Positions 63,595 through 64,000 of a DNA stretch of 64,000 bases are shown piece after piece (position 1 is the first letter of the stretch; each line of letters starts with the position of its first letter). The DNA lies in the NCBI RefSeq assembly GCF_014647635.1, contig NZ_BMPO01000003.1, positions 310,001 through 374,000 on the forward strand, read 5' to 3'. The notes under the pieces were generated by a model that made no database searches, was not told the origin of the DNA, and was given only the letters and a program-made list of their open reading frames with translations. Position numbers and translations under genes: made by a program. This DNA is from Pseudomonas matsuisoli (GTDB lineage Bacteria; Pseudomonadota; Gammaproteobacteria; Pseudomonadales; Pseudomonadaceae).

Positions 63595-63967
63595 TCACAA
63601 GGCCTCGAAGATAGAACGCGGGCTATTGTCGCAAACTGGCGCGGCTGCAGACCACTCCCGTGACTGTAACGAATTCGAAACCCGTAATATTTTCGTTACA
63701 CACGTATCTTCTCCGCCGCTTGCAATGCTTAACACCGCCGCTCTGATGCAACGATCGAGTCAAGCGTAAGCAAATCGTTACAGGGTGAGCCGCCTTGCCA
63801 ATCATATTGACTCGCTGGATCGTACTCACGCCGCGGGCTCACCTCGGTGGCACCGCTATTGCTACAGACTTTCATTTTCCGACCGTCATCCGACGGCTGT
63901 CGCCGACCTGCGGGAACTGGCCGCCTAAGATGCATCGAATGCCGTGAACGCTCGAGGAATCCGTTGA
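63595..63967. other. Intergenic region with GTAACGAA inverted repeat
   Basis: 373 non-coding bases, AT-richer in part. GTAACGAA (63666-63673) and TTCGTTAC (63692-63699) form a perfect 8-bp inverted repeat with an 18-base spacer, and a further CGTTAC occurs near 63775. Possible operator for pyrF or the rightward gene. Confidence 0.4.
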
Positions 63968-64000
63968 ATGTCGCACGAACTCAGTACCCGAAATGAATTT
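63968..64000 (+). CDS. Start of an unidentified gene (partial)
   Basis: ATG at 63968 with GAGGAAT about 9 bases upstream opens MSHELSTRNEF and runs to the window edge. Too short to identify. Confidence 0.4.
   Translation, partial: MSHELSTRNEF

Overview
The window is a contiguous stretch of a Pseudomonadaceae chromosome, most like Pseudomonas or the P. stutzeri group (Stutzerimonas). The evidence is gene content and order: rplS-trmD-rimM-rpsP-ffh beside xerD-dsbC-hom-thrC, minCDE-rluA-apeB beside an htrB-type acyltransferase, argF coupled to an ABC ATPase near grxD, gacS, and Pseudomonas-type small families (DUF2388, DUF3509, DUF1127). Base composition is high GC, REP-like repeats of the 'GGGCTCCTACA' type are present, and minD starts with TTG. 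No prophage, insertion sequence, CRISPR array, rRNA or tRNA was seen.

Region 1 (1-11.3 kb) is the main accessory block, a catecholate-siderophore uptake locus. Reading leftward it holds a PfeR/PfeS-like two-component system, two different TonB-dependent receptors (the second FepA/PfeA-like), a SAM methyltransferase translationally coupled to a periplasmic IroE/PfeE-like esterase, a siderophore-binding protein and the start of a FecCD permease that leaves the window. Both receptor promoters carry the same two-part module: a Fur-box-like element and, at identical spacing, the inverted repeat GTAAA-N5-TTTAC. The repeat is proposed here as the response-regulator operator. A third Fur-like box precedes pfeR.

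Region 2 (11.4-23 kb): gacS (global sensor kinase), a DUF1127 small protein behind an unusual array of ACTGTA/TACAGT and GGTAAC motifs, two DUF2388 exported proteins followed by a protein with an HExxH motif and a DUF4105 domain, osmC, an AEC transporter, a CitMHS transporter, a TerC protein, a small Cys-pair protein with a META lipoprotein, and a REP cluster.

Region 3 (23-39.6 kb) is conserved housekeeping: thrC-hom, a GFA-family protein, dsbC, xerD, the rplS operon, ffh, ypjD, purT, grxD, argF plus an ABC ATPase, recJ and yaeQ.

Region 4 (39.8-53.2 kb): a DUF3509 protein, a serine hydrolase coupled to an MlaA-like protein lacking a lipobox, a DUF3649/PepSY/DUF3325 membrane operon with a Fur-like site, an LpxL-type acyltransferase, minCDE, rluA-type synthase, apeB, an SGNH hydrolase and a fadD-type ligase.

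Region 5 (53.5-64 kb): MaoC hydratase, codB-codA cytosine salvage, a flavin reductase-like protein, a likely small RNA with its own terminator, an isochorismatase-fold protein lacking the usual cysteine, a small membrane protein, an Smr protein, folE, a GST, a LysE exporter coupled to a BenE transporter, pyrF and the first codons of another gene.

Best candidates for something not yet described: the dual-receptor operator module with its embedded methyltransferase, and the orphan terminator/two-hairpin RNA near 57.5 kb. All functional calls come from reading the sequence and recalling families; no searches were run.
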